From the NCBI RefSeq assembly GCF_013607485.1, contig NZ_SCHP01000008.1:1-52893 (forward strand): a DNA stretch of 52,893 bases. Direction: 5' to 3'. Shown in pieces: positions 27,675 through 35,489 of this stretch. The first letter of the stretch is position 1, and each line of letters opens with the position of its first letter. Below the pieces are notes generated by a model. That model searched no databases, was not told where the DNA came from, and worked only from the letters and a program-made list of their open reading frames with translations. A program made the position numbers and the translations under genes. Source of the stretch: Bombilactobacillus bombi. GTDB taxonomy: Bacteria; Bacillota; Bacilli; Lactobacillales; Lactobacillaceae.

Positions 27675-27713
27675 TAAAAAGCCCACTGTTTTAAGAACAG
27701 TGGGCTTTTTAGC
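27675..27713 (-). terminator. Intrinsic terminator
   Basis: AAAAAGCCCACTGTT / AACAGTGGGCTTTTT perfect hairpin just past the stop at 27716; works in either direction. Confidence 0.85.
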
Positions 27714-27715
27714 GG

Positions 27716-28477
27716 CTAATTCTCACGGCTGACATACTTAGCTTTAATCCAGTTGCTATTAACAATGTGATAAAATATCTCGCCCGCAATGAGAATTTCA
27801 GCATCAATCTTTAATTTTGTTCCATTGTCTACTAGATGTGATTCTAGTTTAGTTTGGGCCAATGATTGAGAATCAATCTGCCACAAGACTGCCTGCATGT
27901 TGTCGGGGATTTTGACGATGACTGTATAATCAACTGGCGTGACCTGCCACAACTTAGGCTGTTTAACCTTGGCTTTATCATCAACTAAGACTACATCACT
28001 AGCTCGCACCCATTGGTGCGGTGCAATTAGATAATAGACCTGGCCGTCGACTTCTTTTTGCTGGGTGTAAGTGCCAAAGGTATTTGGCTGCAAGACCGTT
28101 TGCAAGAGCTGTTGTTGGTCATCACCAAAAACAGGAATGGTCTCTTGTTGGGATTTGACCAAGAATTTGTGGTCAGCTTGAGCTACCCATTGTTTGGCAT
28201 CAGCACGCTTAGGCTGAGGTGTTGGCAGTTTTTGATATCGTAATTCAAATTGTAAGGTTCGATCTGCTTGATACTTAATAACTGTATTAGGTTCCACAAA
28301 AGTAGGAATTTGTTCATCGTTCAATCCGGTAATCATCTGCACAGCATAGCGATAACCACTAATTTTAGGAATATCAAACTTCACCGGTTGACCAACTTCG
28401 CCCGTTAAAAGTTTTTGTGGCCGAATCGGCTGCATTTGCATGTCGATATAATTAATTATTGCTTGGGCTTCTTTCAT
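27716..28477 (-). CDS. SLAP-like protein without a signal peptide
   Basis: 253 residues. The first ~85 read like a MucBP-type beta domain (IINYIDMQMQPI...LTGEVGQPVKF...YAVQMITGLNDE). Two SLAP-like modules follow at ~95-165 (TIPVFGDDQQQL...YLIAPHQWVRASDVV) and ~180-253 (VLWQIDSQSLAQTKLES...YHIVNSNWIKAKYV). No signal peptide, lipobox or membrane span is present and the ATG sits right behind GGAGGGGG, so the N terminus is not mis-called. Either it leaves the cell by a non-classical route or it works inside. Confidence 0.8.
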   Translation of the reverse strand: MKEAQAIINYIDMQMQPIRPQKLLTGEVGQPVKFDIPKISGYRYAVQMITGLNDEQIPTFVEPNTVIKYQADRTLQFELRYQKLPTPQPKRADAKQWVAQADHKFLVKSQQETIPVFGDDQQQLLQTVLQPNTFGTYTQQKEVDGQVYYLIAPHQWVRASDVVLVDDKAKVKQPKLWQVTPVDYTVIVKIPDNMQAVLWQIDSQSLAQTKLESHLVDNGTKLKIDAEILIAGEIFYHIVNSNWIKAKYVSREN

Positions 28478-28522
28478 GTTTCCCCCTCCAAATTATGTAA
28501 TTTTACTTAAATGGTAAATTGC

Positions 28523-28550
28523 TTTCACTAGGCTTATTTTCTATTATAAT
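28523..28550 (+). promoter_or_regulatory. Candidate promoter of an intergenic transcript
   Basis: TTTCAC, 16 bp, TATAAT on the plus strand, ~125 bp ahead of an orphan plus-strand terminator at 28672. Confidence 0.35.
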
Positions 28551-28556
28551 AGTTTT

Positions 28557-28703
28557 TACAAATTCAGCCACTATCAATCCAGCGATCTAATAATTTTACC
28601 AATAACTAGACGCAAGTTTAGTCTTTGATATATAATTAGATAAATCATAATTTATATGATGCCAACCAAAAGAGTCCACAGTTATTATGGTGGGCTTTTT
28701 TTG
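28557..28703 (+). ncRNA. Candidate small RNA between promoter and orphan terminator
   Basis: No plus-strand gene ends here, yet a plus-strand terminator lies at 28672-28703, with a plausible promoter upstream. The ~145-nt interval has no ribosome site or open frame. A short untranslated RNA is the simplest reading; no known family recognised. Confidence 0.35.
28672..28703 (+). terminator. Plus-strand terminator without an upstream gene
   Basis: GTCCAC AGTTATTATG GTGGGC hairpin (one G-U pair) followed by TTTTTTT. Confidence 0.6.
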
Positions 28704-28798
28704 TGATTACGGCCTGATTACAATTTTATTGCAGCCCTGTGTGGTCTGAACAATCATGCTATAATAACGATGATTACAAACTCAAGGAGGTTTTATTG

Positions 28799-29629
28799 AT
28801 GAAAAAGCAACTGACAACCTTCATTGCCTTGGCGGCTAGTATTTTAATCTTAAGTGGTTGTCATAATTCGCAATCTAATGCTAATCATGACCAACAGATT
28901 TATTCGAGTGTAATGGTCAAGGGCAAACAAGCGGTAGCACAGAATAATTTTGCTGCCGCTGATGCCTATTATCAAGCGGCTTTGACAGCTAAACCTGATG
29001 ATTCGCAAGCTAAAATTTACCAACAGCAAGCTCAAGCCTTGAATAGCGCCCAAAAGGCTCTAGACCGTTACTCTTTGGCAGAAGCTAAAGATCACCTAGA
29101 AGATGTCAAAGATAACGACCATGGCTCCAGCAAAATGCAGGCTCGTGCGCGCAAATTACTCCAATTAATTCCCACTATTCAAAACCATCGCAAAGCATAC
29201 CGCAACCAAATCGAAAAAGCGACCACAGCTAGTGACAGCCAAGATTACAAGCAAGCCCAGACACTTGTTGTTGCCTTATTAGAAAAAACAGATTTTCACA
29301 AAAGATATTATCGTGACTTCTATCAACAGGCCAATGAACTGCTCTTAACCAGTGTAAAAAATCTCAAATCTGACACTTCTCATGCTACTACTAACCGGCC
29401 CGCTGCTGCGGATAACGCTGAACATGCGCCCGGAGAATCTGATGCCATCAAGAATCCTACTGCTAACGGTCAAAAGATTACTACTGCTGATATTCAAAAA
29501 GCCCGTAAACAGTTACGTGAACAAGGTGTGCAAGAAGCAGCTGCTAGTGACAGTGACATCATCCGGGCAATTCAAAAAGCTAAGGCAGATGGTCGCAACA
29601 CTATTACGCCAGAAGATGCTGGATTTTAA
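28799..29629 (+). CDS. Lipoprotein with TPR-like region
   Basis: 276 residues from ATG 28799 (GGAGG 8 nt ahead; extended -10 TGCTATAAT near 28757). Lipobox LSGC with Cys21. Residues ~38-85 form a tetratricopeptide-like helical pair (GKQAVAQNNFAAADAYYQAA), repeated loosely to ~190, then an Ala/Asn-rich linker and a C-terminal helical stretch (ITTADIQKARKQLREQG). Surface-anchored adaptor type; partner unknown. It is isolated on its strand, with its own terminator. Confidence 0.85.
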   Translation: MKKQLTTFIALAASILILSGCHNSQSNANHDQQIYSSVMVKGKQAVAQNNFAAADAYYQAALTAKPDDSQAKIYQQQAQALNSAQKALDRYSLAEAKDHLEDVKDNDHGSSKMQARARKLLQLIPTIQNHRKAYRNQIEKATTASDSQDYKQAQTLVVALLEKTDFHKRYYRDFYQQANELLLTSVKNLKSDTSHATTNRPAAADNAEHAPGESDAIKNPTANGQKITTADIQKARKQLREQGVQEAAASDSDIIRAIQKAKADGRNTITPEDAGF

Positions 29630-29654
29630 TTAAGCAATATCATTTTAATAGATA

Positions 29655-29692
29655 TCAAAAAACCGAAACCCTATGAGCTTCGGTTTTTTTAA
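29655..29692. terminator. Bidirectional terminator
   Basis: AAAAAACCGAA / TTCGGTTTTTTT hairpin between converging stops at 29629 and 29701. Confidence 0.8.
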
Positions 29693-29700
29693 TTGACGTT

Positions 29701-30543
29701 TTATTTATTCCATAAAAAGTGCATTAAAATGCGGTCCACTTGCTTGTTCTCATGCAGACGACTGTGCTGACCATTGCGACCGCTGATTTTGATTTCTTGA
29801 TAGGATAAAGCCCGCGAACCAATTAAATACCGTAAAGATTGAGCAGAGGCATTAGAAACATCACCATCTGAATGGGTACCGTCCTTCTTATCGCCAAAGA
29901 TATTCAACACCCGAACTTGGTGACGTGGATATTTTTGACGCAAAGCCATCAGGGTTTGATAGTTATGATCTAGATGATCAGGTCGACCCTGGCGGTTTAA
30001 CTTTAAACGATTAGGTCGATCACCTTCACCTAACACTCCATCAAAGTGCCCCGCAATATTTACTTGACGTTCTAATTTAGGCAAATGCTTTTGAGAAGCA
30101 TTATCTAATAAGTAATATACGATAGCCATATTACCCATGGAATGACCGACTAAGTTGATACGTTTAATATGATAAACCCGCTGCAGTTTTACAATAACAT
30201 TTTTTAACCAACAGCCATCTTGATGAAAATTGGTATTGCGATTATCTTGAAAACCTACTTCAATTATCGGATTGTGAGCATTAGCAGGAATGTGTCCGCG
30301 CAACTTGACCTGACCTTTTGGCGTTACCAAGGCCTGAGTGATACTGTTAGAAATTCCCGCGCGCTTAATGGAATTGGTCATTTGCTGTTCAGCATGGACA
30401 CTGCTGCCCCAACCATGTAAAAATAGCGTGGGTGTGGACTTGACAGCGGTTGGCTGACTATAAGCAGTGTGGACTTGACTGCCGAAGACAATAAGAATAA
30501 GCGCCACTATAATAGTAGTAAAGAGATATTTTTTGGAAGACAT
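29701..30543 (-). CDS. DUF915 family alpha/beta hydrolase
   Basis: 280 residues. An N-terminal membrane segment/signal (~6-26) sends the enzyme outside. The hydrolase fold has the oxyanion block LFLHGWGSS (~40-48), nucleophile Ser135 in LVGHSMGN, an acidic loop NIFGDKKDGTHSDGDVS (~226-242) and the closing His in GQHSRLHEN. DUF915 proteins are common extracellular serine hydrolases of lactic acid bacteria; substrate not established. A 12-bp palindrome TAAAGCGCTTTA (30594-30605), cre-like in its core, lies ~50 bp upstream. Confidence 0.92.
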   Translation of the reverse strand: MSSKKYLFTTIIVALILIVFGSQVHTAYSQPTAVKSTPTLFLHGWGSSVHAEQQMTNSIKRAGISNSITQALVTPKGQVKLRGHIPANAHNPIIEVGFQDNRNTNFHQDGCWLKNVIVKLQRVYHIKRINLVGHSMGNMAIVYYLLDNASQKHLPKLERQVNIAGHFDGVLGEGDRPNRLKLNRQGRPDHLDHNYQTLMALRQKYPRHQVRVLNIFGDKKDGTHSDGDVSNASAQSLRYLIGSRALSYQEIKISGRNGQHSRLHENKQVDRILMHFLWNK

Positions 30544-30835
30544 ATTTACACCTACTTATTTTATTTTGAGAAAAATCTGTTGCAGTTCGTGATTAAAGCG
30601 CTTTAGCCTTTAGCAGGGTTCAAGTCCACCCTCCAAATATTGCCGCCATAGGTACACTTGCAAGAACAACAAATCTTCAGAATATCATTAGTATACCAAC
30701 TTGAGGTTTTAAATGGATAATTTTTAACTTACATAATTATTAAGCCGCTTTTAAAGTAATATTCTATGTCCTCAAGTAATTATTAATAACAAATAGTGAT
30801 TTCAAAAATCACCTGTATTTCTAGTTTAGTCTGAC
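30544..30835. other. Intergenic region
   Basis: About 290 bp with the cre-like palindrome TAAAGCGCTTTA at 30594-30605 and a hairpin AGGGT/ACCCT at 30615-30632. No gene seen. Confidence 0.4.
30797..30812 (-). terminator. Weak hairpin after the small ORF
   Basis: GTGATTT TT GAAATCAC-type hairpin followed on the minus strand by TATTTGTTATT, 23 bp past the stop at 30836. Confidence 0.35.
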
Positions 30836-31036
30836 TCATTGGGCTTGTCTAATATCAATAAATGATGACAAATTATAACCAAAATGCATAAATATTTGCG
30901 AAAAATTTGATTTCTTTAAAGTCTTGACCTCATCACCATTCGCCACAAAAATGCTGTCTTGAACACTTGTGAGCCTGGCACATCCTTGGAACTTAGTGTC
31001 TAAATACGTTAGACTAGTAATATAACTTTTTAACAT
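30836..31036 (-). CDS. Possible small protein divergent from opuA
   Basis: A 66-codon frame from ATG 31036 with TTGGAG 5 nt upstream and a hairpin after the stop. The product is soluble and mixed in composition, with no family that I know. It faces away from the betaine transporter operon, and the inverted repeat thought to sit at the opuA promoter lies within its first codons. It could be a real small gene or a chance frame; no codon-usage test was possible. Confidence 0.35.
   Translation of the reverse strand: MLKSYITSLTYLDTKFQGCARLTSVQDSIFVANGDEVKTLKKSNFSQIFMHFGYNLSSFIDIRQAQ
30986..31015 (+). promoter_or_regulatory. Candidate opuA promoter with inverted-repeat operator
   Basis: TTGGAA (30986-30991), 18 bp, TAGACT (31010-31015) is a possible weak promoter. 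A perfect inverted repeat GTCTAA ATACG TTAGAC (30998-31014) overlaps the -10, as expected for a repressor site controlling an osmotic-stress operon. Confidence 0.4.
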
Positions 31037-31067
31037 TGTTACTCCAATTACCGAAGGAGGTTTTTGT

Positions 31068-32267
31068 TTGGAGAAAGAAGCAAAAGTTAAAGTTCACAAT
31101 CTGACTAAGATTTTTGGTACTCATAAAAGTGAAGCCCTCAAGTTACTGCAGCAGGGTGTATCTAAGGCGGATATTCTCAAACGCACGGGCGCCACAGTGG
31201 GTGTCAACCGTGCCAACTTTTCTGTTCAGGCCGGTGAAATCTTCGTCATTATGGGACTATCAGGTAGTGGTAAATCTACTTTAGTCCGCATGCTCAATCG
31301 CCTGATTAATCCCACGCGTGGCGAAGTTTTCATTGAAGGCGCTGATGTTATGAAGCTGAATAAGAAACAGCTACGGCAAGTCCGCCAACAAAAAATCAGT
31401 ATGGTTTTTCAAAATTTCGCCCTTTTCCCAAATATGACTGTACTGCAAAACGCCGGTTATGGTCTTGAAGTTCAAGGCATTGATCTGCAAACACGTAATC
31501 AAAAGGCTCATGAGGCTTTAGAATTGGTCCACTTACATGGCTATGATGATCAGTATCCCGATCAATTATCCGGTGGGATGCAGCAACGCGTGGGACTAGC
31601 GCGTGCTTTGGCCAATGATTCTCAAATTTTACTGATGGATGAGGCTTTTTCTGCACTTGATCCGTTAAATCGACGGGATATGCAAGATCAATTATTAGAA
31701 ATCCAAGAAAAAATGCATAAAACCATCATTTTTATCAGTCACGACTTAAATGAGGCTTTACGCATTGGTGATCGGATTTTAATTATGCATGACGGCACAA
31801 TTGATCAAATTGGCGATCCTGAAACTATCCTGACTAATCCAGCCAATGATTATGTAGAACGTTTTATTGAAGATGTTGATCGGACTAAGGCTTTGACAGT
31901 CAAAAGTGTTATGACCAAAGCCAGTACGATTAATATTAAGACATCGGGTCCCCGCGTAGCTTTGCGCCAAATGCGGATTAATGATATTTCCTCTATTTAT
32001 GTTGTTGATGATGAGCATCGCTTTGTGGGGTTTGTAGATTCCGATGATGTAGCTGCCCTTATCCATAAGAAAAGTAAAGATTTACGTTCCGTGATGAAGA
32101 CTGACGTCCCGATTACTGGGCCAGATGTTTTAATCAATGACTTAATGGATAAAATTTCCAAAACACCTATTCCATATGCCGTTTTAGATGACCAACACCA
32201 TTTATTAGGAATTATTCTTAGAGGTTCAGTACTGGCAGCAATTGCTGGTGAGGAGGTTGGACAATGA
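31068..32267 (+). CDS. opuAA: Glycine betaine ABC transporter, ATP-binding protein
   Basis: A 399-residue ATPase of the quaternary-amine importer. Walker A GLSGSGKST at 63-71, Q-loop near VFQNFALFPN, signature LSGGMQQRVGLARAL at ~165-179, Walker B ILLMDEAFSALD and switch His in ISHDLNEAL. Two CBS domains fill ~275-395 (VKSVMTKASTINI, YVVDDEHRFVGFVD); in OpuA these sense ionic strength and gate transport. TTG start behind AAGGAGG. The stop overlaps the permease start by 4 bp, so translation is coupled. Confidence 0.95.
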   Translation: MEKEAKVKVHNLTKIFGTHKSEALKLLQQGVSKADILKRTGATVGVNRANFSVQAGEIFVIMGLSGSGKSTLVRMLNRLINPTRGEVFIEGADVMKLNKKQLRQVRQQKISMVFQNFALFPNMTVLQNAGYGLEVQGIDLQTRNQKAHEALELVHLHGYDDQYPDQLSGGMQQRVGLARALANDSQILLMDEAFSALDPLNRRDMQDQLLEIQEKMHKTIIFISHDLNEALRIGDRILIMHDGTIDQIGDPETILTNPANDYVERFIEDVDRTKALTVKSVMTKASTINIKTSGPRVALRQMRINDISSIYVVDDEHRFVGFVDSDDVAALIHKKSKDLRSVMKTDVPITGPDVLINDLMDKISKTPIPYAVLDDQHHLLGIILRGSVLAAIAGEEVGQ

Positions 32268-33121
32268 TCAGTGCAGTACAAATTCCTAAAATTCCCCTAG
32301 CTGACTGGATTAATGCCTTAGTTGATTGGTTAAGTCAGTTTAGTGGGTTCTTTAATAGTATTACTAACTTTTTTCAGGGTATTATTAACGCCTTTCAGTG
32401 GGTATTTGATATTTTACCGGTTGGTGTGTTAATAATTATTGTCCTGGCCATTACTTACTGGCAAAAGCGACATACCAAAAAATGGGGCCTCTTAACCTTT
32501 GAATTACTGGGCTTATTATTAATTTGGAATCTGGGCTTTTGGCATGATATGACCGAAACTTTAACCTTGGTTCTCACTTCCACATTAATTGCGCTTGTGG
32601 TTGGTGTTCCCTTAGGTATTTGGATGGCCAAAAAAACGCTCGTGCAGACGATTGTTAATCCGATTTTAGACTTTATGCAGACTATGCCGGCTTTTGTCTA
32701 TTTAATTCCAGCGGTAGCCTTCTTTGGCATTGGGATGGTACCCGGCGTGTTGGCTTCAGTTATTTTTGCCACACCGCCCACAGTCCGTATGACTAATCTG
32801 GGTATTCGGCAAGTGCCTGCGGATTTAGTCGAAGCGGCAGATGCTTATGGTGCTAGTGCTTGGCAAAAATTAATTAAAGTAGAATTGCCGCTCGCTCGTT
32901 CTACTATTATGGCTGGTATCAATCAAAGTTTAATGCTGGCGCTATCTATGGTGGTAATTGCTTCGATGATTGGGGCACTAGGTTTAGGTACACAGGTTTA
33001 TTTTGCTGTCGGTCGTAATGACGCGGGAGCCGGTTTTGCTGCTGGTTTAGCGGTAGTTATTTTGGCAATTATCCTCGATCGCATTACCCAAGCGTTGACG
33101 CAAGACCGCCATCAGCATTAA
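32264..33121 (+). CDS. opuAB: Glycine betaine ABC transporter, permease
   Basis: 285 residues with a long N-terminal amphipathic/transmembrane part and five to six further spans. The ABC permease EAA-type loop is EAADAYGASAWQKLIKVELPLARSTIMAG at its core (EAADAYGAS...LP). It forms the membrane channel with OpuAA. The substrate-binding domain is not fused, as it is in the lactococcal OpuABC, but encoded by the next gene. Confidence 0.95.
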   Translation: MISAVQIPKIPLADWINALVDWLSQFSGFFNSITNFFQGIINAFQWVFDILPVGVLIIIVLAITYWQKRHTKKWGLLTFELLGLLLIWNLGFWHDMTETLTLVLTSTLIALVVGVPLGIWMAKKTLVQTIVNPILDFMQTMPAFVYLIPAVAFFGIGMVPGVLASVIFATPPTVRMTNLGIRQVPADLVEAADAYGASAWQKLIKVELPLARSTIMAGINQSLMLALSMVVIASMIGALGLGTQVYFAVGRNDAGAGFAAGLAVVILAIILDRITQALTQDRHQH

Positions 33122-33130
33122 GGAGGTTTT

Positions 33131-34033
33131 ATGAAGAAAAAATTAAAACTGGGATTTTTAAGTCTTGCCCTTATAACTTTACTAGTTGGCTGCAGCGGAG
33201 CCAGTTTACCCGCTTATAATTCCCAAAAAGCCGTAGGCCCGCAAATTAATTACACTATTACTGGTATTGAAGCGGGAGCCGGCATTATGGGGCGGGCAGA
33301 TCAAGCCTTAGACTCTTACCAGTTAAAAAAACATAATTGGCAATTAATGACTAGTTCCACAGCAGCGATGATTAGTACCCTCGATAAGGCTACCAAAAAT
33401 CGTCAGCCAATTGTCGTGACAGCCTGGGAACCACACTGGATGGTTGAAAAATATCATCTTAAATTCCTTAAAGATCCCCAGCATGTTTTTGGTAAAGGGG
33501 AAAGTATGCAGACAATTGCTCGTTTGGGTCTTCAAAAAGACCAACCGGGAGTTTATCAATTTTTCAAGAATTTCCACTGGCAGTTAAATGAGGCTACGCC
33601 ATTAATGCTGCAAATTAATCGTGGTACGAACACTAAAACGGCTATTAATGAATACTTGCGCCAACATCCGCAACAGGTCAAAAGTTGGTTAAAAGATGTT
33701 CCTGTCGGCAAAGGTCAAGAAGTTACATTAGTCTACCCCGCCTTTGACTACGAAGTGGCCGCTACCAATCTCGTTAAGCAAGTTCTCTCACAGCATGGCT
33801 ATCAAGTGACTTTGAAGCAATTAGATGTGGGCATTATGTGGAGTGCTTTGGCTTCTAAATCAGCCGATGTCAGTGTTGTCGGTGAATTACCAGTAACTCA
33901 AGGTCTCTATTACAAAAAATATCGCCATCAAGTACAAGTAATTCGGCAAAACTTAACTGGCGCACATACCGGTTTAGCGGTTCCTAGTTATATGAAAGAT
34001 GTTAATACCATCGCCGACTTAAAAAATAAATAA
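33131..34033 (+). CDS. opuAC: Glycine betaine-binding lipoprotein
   Basis: 300 residues with lipobox LVGC (Cys21). The OpuAC-type fold has the aromatic betaine-cage motif VVTAWEPHWM near residue 97, and further blocks QINRGTNTKTAINEYL and SVVGELPVTQGLYYKKY. It captures compatible solutes outside and delivers them to OpuAB. It lies 9 bp after opuAB with its own AAGGAGG, and a terminator closes the operon. Confidence 0.95.
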   Translation: MKKKLKLGFLSLALITLLVGCSGASLPAYNSQKAVGPQINYTITGIEAGAGIMGRADQALDSYQLKKHNWQLMTSSTAAMISTLDKATKNRQPIVVTAWEPHWMVEKYHLKFLKDPQHVFGKGESMQTIARLGLQKDQPGVYQFFKNFHWQLNEATPLMLQINRGTNTKTAINEYLRQHPQQVKSWLKDVPVGKGQEVTLVYPAFDYEVAATNLVKQVLSQHGYQVTLKQLDVGIMWSALASKSADVSVVGELPVTQGLYYKKYRHQVQVIRQNLTGAHTGLAVPSYMKDVNTIADLKNK

Positions 34034-34047
34034 TTAATATAAAAATT

Positions 34048-34088
34048 AAGGTCTCCCGTTTGTAAAACTTGAGGAGACCTTTTTTATT
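34048..34088. terminator. Terminator of the opuA operon
   Basis: AAGGTCTCC / GGAGACCTTTTTT hairpin with 16-nt loop; the A run on the other side may also serve the converging gene. Confidence 0.85.
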
Positions 34089-34380
34089 ACCAATAATTCC
34101 AATATTTGCCTTTTTCCTTGCCATGGCGGCGCTGGCATAAATCTAAAATCCACACAACTACTAATAAAATACCTGAAAGCCCTGCTATCACTTCAGTTAA
34201 TAAGCTCCAACCTTCGAGGTTAATCTTCACCCAGCTTAGCACCCAAAAAATCAAGCTAATACTGCATGAAATATCCCAGATTTTTTCAATGCCCAGCATT
34301 AGCTGCGTATATTTAGTCGGATAACTAGTCAAAATATCAGCTAATACGGTTCGTTTTTTTGCTGGCAATAACTGTCTCAT
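34087..34380 (-). CDS. Small membrane protein of unknown function
   Basis: 97 residues with two transmembrane helices (~37-52 and ~60-80) between a basic N terminus and a charged C terminus rich in Arg/Lys/Trp. No family recognised. The stop overlaps the opuA terminator. The start ATG 34380 lacks a strong ribosome site (GATGTGAAGTC upstream), so the exact start is uncertain. Confidence 0.6.
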   Translation of the reverse strand: MRQLLPAKKRTVLADILTSYPTKYTQLMLGIEKIWDISCSISLIFWVLSWVKINLEGWSLLTEVIAGLSGILLVVVWILDLCQRRHGKEKGKYWNYW

Positions 34381-34497
34381 GACTTCACATCCCCAAGATG
34401 GATTTTCATTGCTATTACAGTAAGAGTATCTTTAATAGTAAATTGCGAGATTTAAGCCAATTATATCTGAAACCGATTTTAGCAGCAAGACAAAAAT

Positions 34498-34522
34498 ACT
34501 CCAACCCGATCGGGTTGGAGTT
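34498..34522 (-). terminator. Intrinsic terminator of the 39-residue ORF
   Basis: Perfect hairpin CTCCAACCC GATC GGGTTGGAG followed on the minus strand by TATTTTTG. Confidence 0.8.
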
Positions 34523-34532
34523 AAATTAGCTA

Positions 34533-34652
34533 TTAATTATTCATGGCAGCTAATGCCTGCTGGATTGTTGCACCAGTTGCTCTGCGATTATTCTTAGGAT
34601 TAACGACAATAAATAGTTGTTTTTGAGTGTCTAATTGTACTTGATATTTCAT
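34533..34652 (-). CDS. 39-residue small protein
   Basis: Begins MKYQVQLDTQKQLFIVVNPK and ends in a short Ala-rich helix. ATG 34652 follows GGAGG by 7 nt and a perfect terminator follows the stop, so the gene unit is complete. Soluble, beta-strand then helix; no known family. Candidate small regulatory or accessory protein. Confidence 0.65.
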   Translation of the reverse strand: MKYQVQLDTQKQLFIVVNPKNNRRATGATIQQALAAMNN

Positions 34653-34745
34653 CTTGATTCCTCCATCCGTTGTGATTCTAGAATGGTCTCAAGGTAGCGA
34701 TAAATATAGTATACACTTTTACATCAGGTAGTCAACAATTAACTT

Positions 34746-35489
34746 TCAAAAATGTTTCACTAAATACCAATTACCGACAAAAATTAATATTAAAACTAAA
34801 TACACCATTATATCCATAACATGATACTTAATCGCTTGATAATCAAATAAGCTGGAATTATGATGGTAACCCTTGGCAATTAAAGCATCTGCAACTTGGT
34901 CCGCTTTTTTCATTGAAATCAAAATAATCGGCTGCAACAAAAAGGCATATTCTTTCACTCGCTGCCAACCACGTTGGTTAGAACTGCTGCTTGAGCGTAG
35001 CTTGTACGCCTGTTGAACAGTAACAAAGGTTGCCTGAAATTCATTAATAAAAGCCACCATAATAATAATCACTAAAGGCACACCCGCACCATTATATCTG
35101 CCCAAAGACACAGAATGAAAGATTTTCCCGACTGACAAAGCCAATTCTTGTGGCGTAGTTTTGATCGTGAGAGCTAGAGCAAACATTAATAATAAAGCAA
35201 TTCGAATAAATATCTGCAAATCTAAATTAGTCAAATGCAGCCAGCCCCATGACCATAAAACTGGTCCATTCACAAAAAAGAGATTCGCAAATAAATTCAA
35301 ACTCGGCAAAAATGTCACTAACTTCCAATGCTGAAGCAGCTGTTGTCGTTGCTCAGCACTAAAGGTGGTTGTCACTATAATTACAAACAAACCAATAATA
35401 ACACCATATTGCCAGTAATAATGAAAGCTAAACATAAACAAAGTCAAAAAAATACAAGTTATCAACTTCGTACGACCATCTAATTTCAT
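34746..35489 (-). CDS. ecfT: ECF transporter transmembrane component
   Basis: 247 residues, five to six spans. The coupling-helix region around residue 165 has AYKLRSSSSSNQRGW, the place of the basic/small-residue motif that docks onto the ATPases, and a second one near KKADQVADALIAKGY. It scaffolds the S component RibU onto the two ATPases. It is last in a four-gene operon and overlaps the upstream ATPase gene by 4 bp. Confidence 0.9.
   Translation of the reverse strand: MKLDGRTKLITCIFLTLFMFSFHYYWQYGVIIGLFVIIVTTTFSAEQRQQLLQHWKLVTFLPSLNLFANLFFVNGPVLWSWGWLHLTNLDLQIFIRIALLLMFALALTIKTTPQELALSVGKIFHSVSLGRYNGAGVPLVIIIMVAFINEFQATFVTVQQAYKLRSSSSSNQRGWQRVKEYAFLLQPIILISMKKADQVADALIAKGYHHNSSLFDYQAIKYHVMDIMVYLVLILIFVGNWYLVKHF

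Noticed and set aside
30594-30605. cre site TAAAGCGCTTTA
   Set aside because: The core fits catabolite repression sites but the required TG..CA ends are missing; kept only as a note on the DUF915 gene.
30615-30632. AGGGT-TCAAGTCC-ACCCT, like a tRNA T arm
   Set aside because: Loop is eight nt rather than seven and no other tRNA arms surround it; a plain hairpin.
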